A stretch of 64,000 bases of DNA, taken from contig CP025734.1 in NCBI GenBank assembly GCA_004011035.1, positions 2,316,001 to 2,380,000 of the forward strand, written 5' to 3'. Position numbers and translations under genes: made by a program. The DNA is from Bdellovibrio sp. qaytius (GTDB lineage Bacteria > Bdellovibrionota > Bdellovibrionia > Bdellovibrionales > Bdellovibrionaceae). Positions 15,471 to 25,459 of the stretch are shown here, in pieces (the first letter of the stretch is position 1; each line of letters opens with the position of its first letter). The notes under the pieces are model-generated. The model ran no database searches. It worked only from the letters and a program-made list of their open reading frames with translations, and was not told the origin of the DNA.

Positions 15471-18160
15471 GATTCAGTTCCTTCAGGATAAATGGGTTGA
15501 TCACCTAAAGGTAACGTAATTTGAAATTTAGCGCCATTGGGGTGATTATTTTCAACCTCAATAGATCCGTTATGAAGTTCGACAATACTTTTCACAATCG
15601 ATAAACCAAGGCCCGTGCCTCCCGTAGGACTTCCGGGTACACGATAGAATTTATCAAATACTTTCGTGAGTGAACTCTCTGGAATTCCAGGCCCGTTATC
15701 TTCGATAGTAATGACAAATTCATCAGCTAATTTTTTTAAACCCACATTAATCAGTGTTCCAGCCGGTGTATACAATGCTGCATTTAAAATGATATTCGCT
15801 AAAGCATGCTCCATCAGACGAAAATCAATTTTAAGTAACACTACGTTTTCTAAGAATTGCACTTTAAGTTTATGTGCTGATAAGGGCTTTTCTAATTTTT
15901 TTACGACCACACTGAATAAGTCGTTTACATCGTGCCATTCAAGTTTAAGTGAAAGCACACCTGAATTTAACCGACTCATATCTAATAAATTTTCGATCAC
16001 ACGATTTAATCGATCTGCAGCAGCATGAAGCCCCGAGGCTACAGTTTTCACCTGATCAAAATCTTTTAATTGTTCTAGAGCAGAGGCTGCACCAAAAATA
16101 GCTGTTAGAGGTGTTCGCATTTCATGCGAGATCGAATTTAAAAGTGTTTGGTGTAATTTTTCTGAATCTTTTAAGCGCTGAGCTTCTTGAAGTCTGCGAC
16201 TTAAAAAATGTCTTTGCACAGAGACACTTAGCTGACGAACGATTGATAAAAGAAGGTTTTCTTTTTCGATATCTAATTTTCGTAACTGACGTTTTGGCTT
16301 AAAGACAAATACGCCCACAATTTCAGAAGGCCCGCGTAAAGGTAAAAACAGGGCTTCAGACTGCGATAATGTTTCTGTCGACCAACCAGCTGGTTTGTTA
16401 TTATCAAAACACCACTGTGCTACGGCGGCATCTTTTACGCTGAGTTCTGTAAAATAAGATTTTTCTTCGTCAAATTCTAAAACCCCTGTTGCAGACTTTA
16501 AAAGAACACCACAATCAGCATCAAGCATTTGACCTACACGCTGGGTAACTTTACTTAAAAATTCAGATTTTTCAGTGGCTCCAGAAATATCTTGTAAAAT
16601 TTCATAGAGAATATTTGTGCGCTCTTCGCGTTCACGCATAAGTTTTTCGTGATACTTTAGACGATTGGTCAAAAAACCTGTAATTAAGGCCACGACGAAA
16701 AAAGCTACGCACATTAAAAAGTCTTCAGTATTAGTAATAGCGAAAGTAAATTTCGGGGGTATAAAAAAATAGTTCCAGGTAAAAGTACTTAATGTAGCTG
16801 CCAAAATCACTGCGCCGATCGAACCGAACGTACCTAAGATAATAACAGCTAAAAGAAAAATAAACCCAACAGCACGGTAACCGATAAAATTTTCTACCAT
16901 TGTTCCGAAGACACTTACACTGATGATTGCAAGCAGCGTGTACCAGTATTTTGCCGGGCCTGATTTTGAACTGTAATAAGCTAATTCTTCAAATAAGCTT
17001 GGACGTTTTAAAGATGTGCCTTCTTGACGAATCACATGCACATCAACGTCTAAACTTTCTTGAATTAAACCTTCAAGCAAATTGCCGTTTTCTAAAAGAT
17101 CTCTGAACCAGCGTCGTGTTGGACGCCCAACCACAACTTGAGTTACATTTTTTAAACGACAAACACGGCGCACGGCTGACGGCACATCTACTTCTGTCGT
17201 TGTGATCACTTCAGCTTTAAGTTCACGAGATAAATTTAAATTTTTGACTAATTGCGCTTGGTCTTTATCATTTAATACTAATCCAGTATCGACATGTAAA
17301 GCGATCCAAGGCGCTTCAAGATTATAAGCTAATCTTCGTGTAGCGCGAATTAATTTTTCAGAGTAAGGGCTATGACTGATCGCTACAAGCAATCGTTCAT
17401 TCGTTTGCCAAGGGCTACCTGCGGCGCGAACACTGACTAGCTTTTGTAAATCTTGATCAACACGTTCAGCGGTCATGCGTAGTGCAATTTCTCGAAGCGC
17501 TGTGAGTTTATCTTCTTTAAAAAAGTTCTGCGCAGCACGTTCAGCTTTATCGCCTAAATAAACTTTTCCCTCTTTTAAACGTTTTAATAATTCTGAGGGC
17601 GCAATATCAACTAATTCAACTAAAGTTGCTTTTTCTAAAATACTATCAGGAACCGTTTCACGAATTTGAATGCCGGTGATGGCTTCAACAGCGTCTTTGC
17701 GACTTTCTAAATGCTGAACATTAAAGGCCGTGTAAACATCAATTCCTGCTTCTAATAATTCTAAAACATCTTGATATCTTTTTTCATGACGAGAACCTGG
17801 TGCATTGGTGTGAGCTAATTCATCAACAATAACTAATTCGGGTTTTCGTTTGATCACAGCATCAATATCTAACTCTTCAAGATCAGCGCCACGGTAATGG
17901 ATTTTTTTTCTGTGAATATGAGGTAAGCCTTCAACAAGAGCTAAAGTCTCTTCGCGGCCATGCGTTTCAACGACCCCTACTGTGACATCAACACCTTCTT
18001 TAACGCGTTGGTGTGCAGCTCGAAGCATGGCGTAGGTTTTTCCGACGCCGGCTGACATACCTAAGAAAATACGTAGACGCCCCTCGTGCCTTCGCTTTTC
18101 TAATTCATCAACAGTTTTTAAAAGAGCATCCGGATCTGGACGCTGATCATCTGAATTCAC
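15467..18160 (-). CDS. kdpD: KdpD potassium-sensing histidine kinase
   Basis: 897 residues, as in classical KdpD. Order: N-terminal KdpD domain with RPDPDALL and a Walker A loop GMSAGVGKT (34-42), then GVVETHGREETLAL and VDELAHTNAPGSRHEKRYQD; a universal-stress-protein-like domain (VAISHSPYSEKLI); four short transmembrane helices (around 400-500); a GAF-like region; HisKA with the phospho-His in NSISHEMRTPLTAI; and HATPase with VITIEDNGPGIPE and GGTGLGLSIVKSIVE. The start is GTG at 18160. This is the long form, not the truncated KdpD seen with cyclic-di-AMP-controlled systems. Confidence 0.96.
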   Translation of the reverse strand: MNSDDQRPDPDALLKTVDELEKRRHEGRLRIFLGMSAGVGKTYAMLRAAHQRVKEGVDVTVGVVETHGREETLALVEGLPHIHRKKIHYRGADLEELDIDAVIKRKPELVIVDELAHTNAPGSRHEKRYQDVLELLEAGIDVYTAFNVQHLESRKDAVEAITGIQIRETVPDSILEKATLVELVDIAPSELLKRLKEGKVYLGDKAERAAQNFFKEDKLTALREIALRMTAERVDQDLQKLVSVRAAGSPWQTNERLLVAISHSPYSEKLIRATRRLAYNLEAPWIALHVDTGLVLNDKDQAQLVKNLNLSRELKAEVITTTEVDVPSAVRRVCRLKNVTQVVVGRPTRRWFRDLLENGNLLEGLIQESLDVDVHVIRQEGTSLKRPSLFEELAYYSSKSGPAKYWYTLLAIISVSVFGTMVENFIGYRAVGFIFLLAVIILGTFGSIGAVILAATLSTFTWNYFFIPPKFTFAITNTEDFLMCVAFFVVALITGFLTNRLKYHEKLMREREERTNILYEILQDISGATEKSEFLSKVTQRVGQMLDADCGVLLKSATGVLEFDEEKSYFTELSVKDAAVAQWCFDNNKPAGWSTETLSQSEALFLPLRGPSEIVGVFVFKPKRQLRKLDIEKENLLLSIVRQLSVSVQRHFLSRRLQEAQRLKDSEKLHQTLLNSISHEMRTPLTAIFGAASALEQLKDFDQVKTVASGLHAAADRLNRVIENLLDMSRLNSGVLSLKLEWHDVNDLFSVVVKKLEKPLSAHKLKVQFLENVVLLKIDFRLMEHALANIILNAALYTPAGTLINVGLKKLADEFVITIEDNGPGIPESSLTKVFDKFYRVPGSPTGGTGLGLSIVKSIVELHNGSIEVENNHPNGAKFQITLPLGDQPIYPEGTES

Positions 18161-18189
18161 GAATTACCATTTCTTTTCTTGGCTCATAT

Positions 18190-18747
18190 TTATTTTTTAT
18201 CTAGAGCCAAATTTAAGACTAATACATTCACTGTCTTTTCACCAAGAATACCAAGTTGGCGCGAAGCAGTCACCTCTTGTAATATTTTTTGGACCGCTGC
18301 TTTATCTATGTTTCTGGCAAGTGCCACACGCTGTAGCTGGTATTCAGCCGCTTCTACACTAATATGTGGATCTAAACCACTGGCTGAAGCAAATAATAAA
18401 TCTTGAGGGGGCTCTTCTGTCGTATAAGGATGCGCGGCTTTTAATTTTGCACGTCTTTCATCGACAGCTTTTTTTAAAGCATCAGAAGCTTGACCTAAAT
18501 TCGATCCGCCTGAAGGCTGTGGGTTATAACTAATCGCTGATGGGCGTGGCCAAAAGTATTCAGGCTTTTCAAAGTTTTGCCCGATTAATTTTGAGCCGAC
18601 GATAATTCCATCGCGACTGATAAAATCACCGTTGGCTTGTGTCGGAAAAACCACCTGCGAAACACCCGTCATCATAAAGGGATAAATTAATCCCAAAAGA
18701 AGGGTCATAAAAATATTAAAACGTAAAGCTGGTATTAAGTATTTCAT
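18190..18747 (-). CDS. kdpC: KdpC subunit of the K+-transporting ATPase
   Basis: 185 residues with one N-terminal membrane helix (FNIFMTLLLGLIYPFMMTGVSQVVF) and a periplasmic domain. Family motifs: GSKLIGQNFEKPEYFWPRPSA, GGSNLGQ, DLLFASASGLDPHIS, and ARNIDKAAVQKILQE. KdpC stabilises the KdpA-KdpB complex. It lies 18 bp downstream of kdpB and 29 bp upstream of kdpD. Confidence 0.97.
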   Translation of the reverse strand: MKYLIPALRFNIFMTLLLGLIYPFMMTGVSQVVFPTQANGDFISRDGIIVGSKLIGQNFEKPEYFWPRPSAISYNPQPSGGSNLGQASDALKKAVDERRAKLKAAHPYTTEEPPQDLLFASASGLDPHISVEAAEYQLQRVALARNIDKAAVQKILQEVTASRQLGILGEKTVNVLVLNLALDKK

Positions 18748-18765
18748 ATAAAATCCTTTATCCTC

Positions 18766-20826
18766 TTAAATTAAACCTAAAGAGGTAATTAACACATCGA
18801 TCGCTTTGATTCCAATAAACGGAACTATGATTCCGCCTAAACCGTATATCAACAAATTGCGTTTAAGCACTGCTGAAGAACCTTCTGCTCTGTAAGGCAC
18901 TCCTTTTAAAGCTAAGGGAATTAAAGCCACAATCACTAAGGCATTAAAAATCACCGCACTTAAAATCGCACTTTGTGGCGAAGCTAAGCGCATAATATTT
19001 AATACGGCCAAGGGCCCCTCTTGAGTGCCTTTTACAAGATATAACGTACTAAAAAGCGCCGGAAGAATTGCAAAATATTTTGCGACATCATTCGCAATAC
19101 TAAATGTTGTTAGCGATCCGCGCGTCATTAATAACTGTTTACCGATTTCAACAATTTCAATGAGCTTCGTTGGATTACTATCTAGATCAACCATGTTACC
19201 GGCTTCGCGCGCTGCTTGGGTTCCGGTATTCATTGCAACACCCACATCGGCTTGCGCTAAAGCAGGAGCATCATTTGTACCATCGCCCGTCATTGCCACC
19301 AAATGGCCTTTAGCTTGTTCTTCACGAATGCGTTTGAGTTTTGATTCAGGAGTCGCCTGCGCCATAAAATCATCAACACCGGCTTCAGCAGCAATCGCTG
19401 CAGCGGTTAATGGATTATCACCCGTGATCATCACGGTGCGAATACCCATTTTACGGAGTTCAGCAAAACGTTCGGCGATACCACCTTTAACGATATCTTT
19501 TAATTGCACCACGCCTAAAATTTCTTTGCCATCAACAACAGCTAAAGGTGTTCCACCTTTTTTAGAGATATCATCAATGATACCATCTAACTCTTTAGGA
19601 ATTACTCCACCTAAACTTTTTGCGTACTCTTTTATTGAATCACCCGCGCCTTTGCGAATACTTCTTTTACCAGTTGAACTTTCAAAATCAATTCCGCTCA
19701 TACGTGTGTTTGCTGAAAACGGTACGAACTGCGCTTGATGTGGTTGCAAAGTTTCTGCGCGCATCGAAAATTTTTCTTTAGCCAGAACTACAATCGACCG
19801 ACCTTCAGGAGTTTCATCGGCCAATGAAGCTAACTGCGCCGCTTGGGCTAATGTTTCTGGTGTTACACCTTTAACGGGCCAAAAAGCTGTGGCCATACGA
19901 TTGCCTAAAGTGATTGTTCCCGTTTTATCTAATAATAAAACATCAATATCACCAGCGGCTTCAACTGCGCGACCACTGGTTGCAATCACATTACGACGAA
20001 TCAATCGATCCATACCACTAATACCAATCGCACTTAATAAACCACCAATCGTTGTTGGAATTAAACACACTAATAAAGCAATTAAGACCGGAACTGTAAC
20101 AATCATAGATAAATCTTGGCCAGCAGCACTTGCGCTGTAATCGGCAAATGGTTTTAAAGTCATCACCGCTAAAACAAAAATTATTGTTAAACCTGCTAAC
20201 ACAATACTTAATGCAATTTCATTTGGAGTTTTTTGGCGTTTAGCGCCTTCAACTAAAGCGATCATGCGATCTAAGAAACTATTTCCTGGATCAGCTGTAA
20301 TGCGAATCACGATACGATCACTGATCACACGTGTTCCACCCGTCACTGCACTGCGATCACCACCAGATTCACGAATCACCGGAGCTGATTCTCCGGTAAT
20401 TGCTGATTCATCAACACTGGCAATACCTTCAACCACTTCACCATCACCCGGAATAATATCTCCGGTTTCACAAACGACGAGGTTTCCTTTTTTTAAGTCT
20501 GCGGCACTGATTTTAGTTTCATTCTTACCATTTAATAAGCGCGCAACTGTTAAGGTTCTAGACTTTTTTAAACTTTCTGCCTGAGCTTTACCGCGGCCTT
20601 CGGCGACGGCTTCAGCAAAGTTTGCAAATAGTACCGTAAACCATAACCATAATGAAATTTGAAATTCAAAAACCTTTGAACCTTGTCCGATGCCAAAGAT
20701 GACATACGTCGTTGTAATCACAGCACCGATAAGGGTTACAAACATCACCGGATTTTTCATTTGTACACGCGGATCAAGTTTTAAAAAAGATTCTTTAATC
20801 GCAGGAATAACTAATTTTTTATCCAT
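18766..20826 (-). CDS. kdpB: KdpB, P-type ATPase subunit
   Basis: 686 residues. P-type ATPase signatures: the TGES loop in [20 protein letters not shown] (it contains the serine known in E. coli KdpB to be an inhibitory phosphorylation site), phosphorylated Asp in [16 protein letters not shown], nucleotide-domain [21 protein letters not shown], and hinge [21 protein letters not shown]. It energises K+ movement through KdpA. All catalytic motifs are intact. Gap to kdpA 11 bp. Confidence 0.98.
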   Translation of the reverse strand: MDKKLVIPAIKESFLKLDPRVQMKNPVMFVTLIGAVITTTYVIFGIGQGSKVFEFQISLWLWFTVLFANFAEAVAEGRGKAQAESLKKSRTLTVARLLNGKNETKISAADLKKGNLVVCETGDIIPGDGEVVEGIASVDESAITGESAPVIRESGGDRSAVTGGTRVISDRIVIRITADPGNSFLDRMIALVEGAKRQKTPNEIALSIVLAGLTIIFVLAVMTLKPFADYSASAAGQDLSMIVTVPVLIALLVCLIPTTIGGLLSAIGISGMDRLIRRNVIATSGRAVEAAGDIDVLLLDKTGTITLGNRMATAFWPVKGVTPETLAQAAQLASLADETPEGRSIVVLAKEKFSMRAETLQPHQAQFVPFSANTRMSGIDFESSTGKRSIRKGAGDSIKEYAKSLGGVIPKELDGIIDDISKKGGTPLAVVDGKEILGVVQLKDIVKGGIAERFAELRKMGIRTVMITGDNPLTAAAIAAEAGVDDFMAQATPESKLKRIREEQAKGHLVAMTGDGTNDAPALAQADVGVAMNTGTQAAREAGNMVDLDSNPTKLIEIVEIGKQLLMTRGSLTTFSIANDVAKYFAILPALFSTLYLVKGTQEGPLAVLNIMRLASPQSAILSAVIFNALVIVALIPLALKGVPYRAEGSSAVLKRNLLIYGLGGIIVPFIGIKAIDVLITSLGLI

Positions 20827-20837
20827 ATTATAGTCCT

Positions 20838-22529
20838 TTAAAAAGTTTGGCCTTTAATCATCATGAGGTGTTCAACAATAGGCCCCAATGAAAGCGCTGG
20901 TAAGAATGTTAATGCGCCGACAATTAAAATAACGCCGATAAGTAACAACGCAAACAAAGTAGTGTCTGTTTCAAAAGTTCCTGAAGATGGCGGAGAATAT
21001 TTTTTCTGCGCTAAACTTCCAGCCACAGCTAAAATGGGAATGACAATCGCAAAGCGACCGATAAACATCGCAACGGCCAACATTAAATTAAAAAATAATG
21101 TATTCGCATTTAAGCCAGCAAAGGCACTTCCGTTATTAGCGGCAGCTGATGTGTAAGCATATAATATTTCAGAAAATCCATGGGGCCCCTTATTCGCTAA
21201 ACTTGATAAGGCCGCGGGTGAAATTGCAGAAATTCCGGTTCCAATTAAAATCGCAGCACACGGTGCAAGAATAGCTAGAATCACCATCATCATTTCTTTG
21301 GCTTCGATTTTTTTACCCAAGTACTCTGGTGTACGCCCGACCATCAGGCCTGCGATAAAGACCGTCATCAAAATAAAAAGCATCATCCCGTAAAAACCTG
21401 CGCCGACGCCGCCGAAAATAATTTCACCTAACATCATGTTCACCATCGCGACTGCACCGGATAAAGGAGATAGTGATGAGTGCATGGCATTCACAGCCCC
21501 GCAAGACGCTGATGTTGTGATTGAAGAAAAGAATACGCTGTTAAAAACTCCGAAGCGAGTTTCTTTGCCTTCCATAATGCCTGATTGGTGAAACACAGGA
21601 TTTACTGTGTATTCAGAAGCTAATGAAATACTTGTGAATACGACAAATAAACTTAACATCGCCCCAAAGATCACCCAACCGTGTTTACGTGCTCCGGTCA
21701 TTGAGCCATACATATAAGTTAAAGCGGCACCGATGGCGAATATCGAAAGCATTTGAATAAAATTTGATAACGCTGTTGGATTTTCAAAAGGATGAGTGGC
21801 ATTAGCGTTAAAAAATCCACCGCCGTTTGTGCCCAACATTTTAATTGAAACTTGTGAGGCTGCAGGGCCAAGCGGAATTAATTGTTTTACGCCTTCAAGA
21901 GTCACAGCTTCAACATACGGAGCAAATGTTTGCACCACGCCTTGCCCCACTAAGAATAAAGTAAACAACACACAGATCGGTAAGAGCACATAAATAGTTG
22001 CGCGTGTTGTATCGACCCAGAAATTTCCGATAGCTTTTGATTGTCTGCGCGCAATACCGCGAGTTAAGGCCACAGCGATTGCAATACCACACGCCGCACT
22101 TAAAAAGTTTTGTACTGTTAGACCAACCATTTGCGTAAAGTTACTCATCGTCACTTCGCCTGAATAACCTTGCCAGTTCGTATTGGTTACAAAACTAACT
22201 GCCGTGTTAAAAGCTGAATGCCAAACCACATTTGGAAAATTTTGTGGATTTAACGGCAGCCAAGCTTGGTTCATCTGAATAAGCATTAAAATAAAAATGG
22301 CTAATAGATGAAATACCATAAAAGCTGCGGCATAACTCTTCCAGCTCATGTCTTCGGTGGGATTAATGCCCGATACTTTGTAAGTTAGATTTTCTAACCA
22401 TCCCAAAGCTTTGTGCATAAAAGTTTTTTCACCCGTAAAAACTTTAGCCATAAAGCGACCCAATGGTGGTGTGATCGCGATGAGTAATACAACAAATATA
22501 ATAAATTGAAGATAATCATTAATATGCAT
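20838..22529 (-). CDS. kdpA: KdpA, K+-binding channel-like subunit
   Basis: 563 residues from the ATG at 22529 ([12 protein letters not shown]), close to the family length of ~557; a longer open frame upstream only adds unrelated residues. Selectivity-loop regions are seen: [49 protein letters not shown] and [12 protein letters not shown]. There are about ten membrane helices. A ribosome site (GAGG) overlaps the end of kdpF. It binds and translocates K+ in the inner membrane with KdpB, C and F. Confidence 0.97.
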   Translation of the reverse strand: MHINDYLQFIIFVVLLIAITPPLGRFMAKVFTGEKTFMHKALGWLENLTYKVSGINPTEDMSWKSYAAAFMVFHLLAIFILMLIQMNQAWLPLNPQNFPNVVWHSAFNTAVSFVTNTNWQGYSGEVTMSNFTQMVGLTVQNFLSAACGIAIAVALTRGIARRQSKAIGNFWVDTTRATIYVLLPICVLFTLFLVGQGVVQTFAPYVEAVTLEGVKQLIPLGPAASQVSIKMLGTNGGGFFNANATHPFENPTALSNFIQMLSIFAIGAALTYMYGSMTGARKHGWVIFGAMLSLFVVFTSISLASEYTVNPVFHQSGIMEGKETRFGVFNSVFFSSITTSASCGAVNAMHSSLSPLSGAVAMVNMMLGEIIFGGVGAGFYGMMLFILMTVFIAGLMVGRTPEYLGKKIEAKEMMMVILAILAPCAAILIGTGISAISPAALSSLANKGPHGFSEILYAYTSAAANNGSAFAGLNANTLFFNLMLAVAMFIGRFAIVIPILAVAGSLAQKKYSPPSSGTFETDTTLFALLLIGVILIVGALTFLPALSLGPIVEHLMMIKGQTF

Positions 22530-22537
22530 ATGAGCCT

Positions 22538-22621
22538 CTAAAACTTTTCCGGATTTAAAAGGGCGTAAGTCAGATAAACTAGAACTGCGCCACCGATCAG
22601 CCCTGCAATAATATATTCCAT
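22538..22621 (-). CDS. kdpF: KdpF small membrane subunit
   Basis: A 27-residue open frame not captured by ordinary length cut-offs. It begins MEYIIAGLIGGAVLVYLTYA and ends LLNPEKF, which is the KdpF pattern (single hydrophobic helix ending in a Pro-Glu-(K/R)-Phe-like tail). It ends 8 bp before kdpA, and AGG precedes its ATG at about eight bases. It caps and stabilises the KdpABC complex in the membrane. It is the first gene of the kdpFABCDE transcript, whose promoter must lie in 22622-22771. Confidence 0.92.
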   Translation of the reverse strand: MEYIIAGLIGGAVLVYLTYALLNPEKF

Positions 22622-22771
22622 AGAACAAACCTTTCAAAAAAAATGCCTTCGTTAATTTAAGACTACGCCTGTGCCGCGTAAAAAAGATGTAAAAATGGGG
22701 CTCAGGCCCTGTAAACAGCCACGGCATAGTTACTGCTTTGTTGAACTGAAAAACAACCGGAGGGTCCTTAA

Positions 22772-24055
22772 ATGCCATCAAAGCATAACTTTATAATATT
22801 ATTCGTGAGCTTTTTGTCTCTTACCGCACTGGGCGCAGAAACTTCGCCCCACTGTTATTGGTTCAAGCCCGGCAGCGTTGAAGCTGTTGAGCATGATGCC
22901 GATACCGATGTGCCAGATGCTGAAACCTGGTGTTACCAGCGTGTTGAATCACCGCAACCAGGAACATATATCTTTAATATAGATCAAGGTGTGGCAAAAC
23001 CCGAGACCGCTTTATTTAAAGGTGATGATGGTTATCTAGTTCACTCTTCGTTACTTGCAGGTAAGATTACAACTCACAGAGTTAAAGCCACAGACTTTAA
23101 CCCGTATTCGATTCCGTTAGAAGAACCAAACATCACACAGCTGACTTCAATTGTCTTAACTCCAAAAACGATTAGTGAAGCTAGAACTGTTCTTAGTAAT
23201 TTACTGATTTCACCACGCGATGAAACAACTCCTGCGATTAAAGAAGGAACTTTCACTGCACAGGCTGACGTATTACCTTGGCGTGGTTATTGGTTTCCGC
23301 AACGTGGCCAACCCATTACTGTTTCGATGAAAAAATATGATCTGTTTGTAAAAGCTAGAACTGGCAAAAGCCCAAATTCAGCGGGCTATGAGCGTATTAA
23401 ACATGCCTGGGGCGGCGAAGTTTGGGAAGGTCACTGTAACGGCTGGGCTGCCGCTTCTATTTTAAATGAAGAACCTGTTGCACCTCAAACTGATCCTTTA
23501 TCTAAAACGACATTTTCAGTGTTAGATCAAAAAGCTTTAATGATTGAAAGAGATTTTTGTGTGACGCATGCTTTTTTTGGATCAAGATATAGAGGCCCAG
23601 GAGACAACGCCAGCGATATTCGCCCAGCCTTGTTTTACAAAACCCTAACTTATTATATCGGCCAATTAGGAAAACCCGTTGCGACTGATTACGATAGTCA
23701 CGAAACTGTTAACAATGCCGTGATTTCTGGTTACACAATGACGATCACAAAAACTGCATCGAAAACTTTTCGTGTAAATTCGGTTGTGACTTTGCATCAC
23801 TACGATAAAACTAAATCTGATGAACCAGGTGTGGCTCGTTCAGAGCAGAAAAAATATAATTTCTCTATTCGCGTGAACGACGCTGGCGAAATTATTGGTG
23901 GCAACTGGCTTACTGGCAATCCAGATTTTTTATGGGTACCACTCAGTCATTCAGCTTGTGGCAATAACAATAATAAAATCGAACCCATTTATATTGAACA
24001 AATTCTAAATTTGAGTTCAACACCAAATGGGCCAACACGGCCAACACATCCTTAA
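22772..24055 (+). CDS. Secreted transglutaminase-elicitor/papain-fold-like protein
   Basis: 427 residues, signal peptide MPSKHNFIILFVSFLSLTALGA, with a strong ribosome site (GGAGGG) before the ATG. The core is WGGEVWEGHCNGWAAASIL, where Cys222 lies in a GHCNGWA context. It is followed by ERDFCVTHAFFGSRYRG and a His/Asp region near YDSHETVNN. This layout is reminiscent of the transglutaminase-elicitor family (PF16683-like), in which a Cys-His-Asp triad acts on proteins. The C-terminal part has GEIIGGNWLTGNPDFLWVP, another motif expected in that family. The assignment rests on motif memory only. It is divergent from the kdp operon; there is no evident functional link. Confidence 0.55.
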   Translation: MPSKHNFIILFVSFLSLTALGAETSPHCYWFKPGSVEAVEHDADTDVPDAETWCYQRVESPQPGTYIFNIDQGVAKPETALFKGDDGYLVHSSLLAGKITTHRVKATDFNPYSIPLEEPNITQLTSIVLTPKTISEARTVLSNLLISPRDETTPAIKEGTFTAQADVLPWRGYWFPQRGQPITVSMKKYDLFVKARTGKSPNSAGYERIKHAWGGEVWEGHCNGWAAASILNEEPVAPQTDPLSKTTFSVLDQKALMIERDFCVTHAFFGSRYRGPGDNASDIRPALFYKTLTYYIGQLGKPVATDYDSHETVNNAVISGYTMTITKTASKTFRVNSVVTLHHYDKTKSDEPGVARSEQKKYNFSIRVNDAGEIIGGNWLTGNPDFLWVPLSHSACGNNNNKIEPIYIEQILNLSSTPNGPTRPTHP

Positions 24056-24077
24056 TTCAAAAAAATATTTAATCTTA

Positions 24078-24112
24078 AGAGACGTCGACCCCCATCGACG
24101 TTTCTTTTTTTG
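24078..24112 (+). terminator. Intrinsic terminator
   Basis: Hairpin of about 11 bp (AGAGACGTCGA with TCGACGTTTCT, loop of C-rich bases) followed by a run of T, directly after the secreted transglutaminase-like gene. Confidence 0.85.
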
Positions 24113-24234
24113 TTAATTGCAAAAAACATTTTGAAGAAATCGTTTTCTCAAAAAAACATGTGAGCAAGCAAACGCGTTTTCTAAAAAAAACAGGGGCATT
24201 TTTGTAACGCGGAAATTAAAAATATTCAGGTTGA

Positions 24235-24263
24235 TTGACGCCATTTTTTAGCGAACTTATAAC
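24235..24263 (+). promoter_or_regulatory. Sigma-70-type promoter for small secreted gene
   Basis: TTGACG (24235-24240), a 17-base spacer and TATAAC (24258-24263) lie about 20 bases upstream of the 24284 start codon, close to the consensus for a housekeeping sigma factor. The very short leader still contains a GGAGG ribosome site. Confidence 0.6.
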
Positions 24264-24283
24264 TTTCGCAAATGGAGGTTTCT

Positions 24284-24583
24284 ATGAAAACTGTTATCGT
24301 ATTATTAGCCACTATGGCTTCTTTATCTGCATCTGCTATGTCTAGCACTTACGGAAAATTATCTTTCTCTGGTGGACAATACCACTGCACTGTTACTAAC
24401 TCTGGTTCAGCAAAAACTTACAAATATGTAGTTTATGATATGGAACGTCGCGCTGGTAAAGATCGCGAAGTAACTGTTCAACAACGTATCGACTTAGCTG
24501 CTGCAGCTGGCGAAACTGTTACTGTTGGATCTGGTATTTCTGCTACTATGATCGGCCAATACTGCCGTTTCTTATCTAAATAA
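24284..24583 (+). CDS. Small secreted protein, probably highly expressed
   Basis: 99 residues with a signal peptide (MKTVIVLLATMASLSASA). The ATG follows GGAGG by six bases; a start twelve bases earlier lacks spacing. The mature protein is a compact beta-rich domain with two cysteines (QYHCTVTNSG and GQYCRFLSK) that could form one disulphide. Good promoter, ribosome site and terminator suggest strong expression. No family recognised. Confidence 0.75.
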   Translation: MKTVIVLLATMASLSASAMSSTYGKLSFSGGQYHCTVTNSGSAKTYKYVVYDMERRAGKDREVTVQQRIDLAAAAGETVTVGSGISATMIGQYCRFLSK

Positions 24584-24603
24584 TTTTATTTAAGTAAGAC
24601 TTT

Positions 24604-24641
24604 AATAGAACGTCGGCTTCCTCCGGCGTTTCTATTTTTTA
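24604..24641. terminator. Intrinsic terminator between convergent genes
   Basis: Imperfect stem (AATAGAACGTCGG with CCGGCGTTTCTATT, one-base bulge, loop CTTCCT) followed by T6. A-rich sequence on the other side allows use from both directions. Confidence 0.8.
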
Positions 24642-24649
24642 TTTAACGA

Positions 24650-25441
24650 CTACCAGCCCCACTTAGTGCAGACTGTTTTAGTTTTTAAATCTTCCGCAAA
24701 TACCTGAGCAATAGCTTTTCGATCAAACTTCAACGGAATCAATTTTTTAGCTAAATCAAATTGTTCATCATCAGATAATTCTTTGCCCCAGATGGCTCTC
24801 GCATAGTAATTGAGTTTTTCTCTGAGCTCGCGTTGGCTAATCGCATCGAGTGCATAACGATCAGTACCTATTTTTTTAATAGCATCAATACAAGATAAGG
24901 CGCGCACTTCAGTTAACAATTTATATCCCGGCTCCATACCAATTAATGATCTGTAAAGATGACGAATTAAATAAACTGGTTTTTTCTTATCAGGCAGTGG
25001 ATCCATCGCGATAAAACAGGCTCCGAAACGACAAGTTTTTGGATCTTTACAAACACATGTTCCACCTTTACGACACAACCCCTGCACATTATAGTTTTTC
25101 CAAAGAACTTTTTCGCAATCTAGTAAAGTATTATAACCATCAATATTTGTTAACCCGCGACCGTTTTTTGAAATAGCTTTTAAAAACTGATTTTGCTCAC
25201 CCACATCAGTGATATCAGGAATTGCTTTAGTCATAACAACCGGCGCTGGCACAACCGCTGCAACTTGTGCTGCTGCCTGTGCTGGTGGAGCTTCACTGTG
25301 GGCTTGCACTTGCTCTTCAACCTTAACAGGTGCCGTAACCACAGCTTGAGGCACCGCTTTTTTTTGCGCGATAATAATAAAGGTCACAAGACCAATGATA
25401 ATGACTAAACCAATAATTAGATTTTTTTTCGAATTCAACAA
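24650..25441 (-). CDS. Membrane-anchored Cys-rich protein of the pilin operon
   Basis: 263 residues: one N-terminal membrane helix (KKNLIIGLVIIIGLVTFIIIA), an Ala/Pro/Val-rich low-complexity linker (about 30-70), and a C-terminal extracytoplasmic domain with a cluster of cysteines (LDCEKVLWKNY, GLCRKGGTCVCKDPKTCRFGACF), then SCIDAIKK and a final TVCTKWGW. The Cys-knot-like cluster suggests disulphides. Function unknown. It follows the DUF4214 pseudopilin by 18 bp and is the last gene of the four-gene unit, so a role in the same surface structure is likely. Confidence 0.6.
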   Translation of the reverse strand: MLNSKKNLIIGLVIIIGLVTFIIIAQKKAVPQAVVTAPVKVEEQVQAHSEAPPAQAAAQVAAVVPAPVVMTKAIPDITDVGEQNQFLKAISKNGRGLTNIDGYNTLLDCEKVLWKNYNVQGLCRKGGTCVCKDPKTCRFGACFIAMDPLPDKKKPVYLIRHLYRSLIGMEPGYKLLTEVRALSCIDAIKKIGTDRYALDAISQRELREKLNYYARAIWGKELSDDEQFDLAKKLIPLKFDRKAIAQVFAEDLKTKTVCTKWGW

Positions 25442-25459
25442 GTTGCTAACTCCTGTGTG

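Noticed and set aside
19025-19738. Long open frame (237 codons) on the + strand inside kdpB
   Set aside because: It is the antisense shadow of kdpB, has low-complexity Ser/Pro/Ala content, no ribosome site and no family motif.
20838-22781. The longer KdpA open frame starting far upstream
   Set aside because: The extra N-terminal residues include the kdpF region out of frame and do not resemble KdpA; the start at 22529 has a ribosome site and the normal length.
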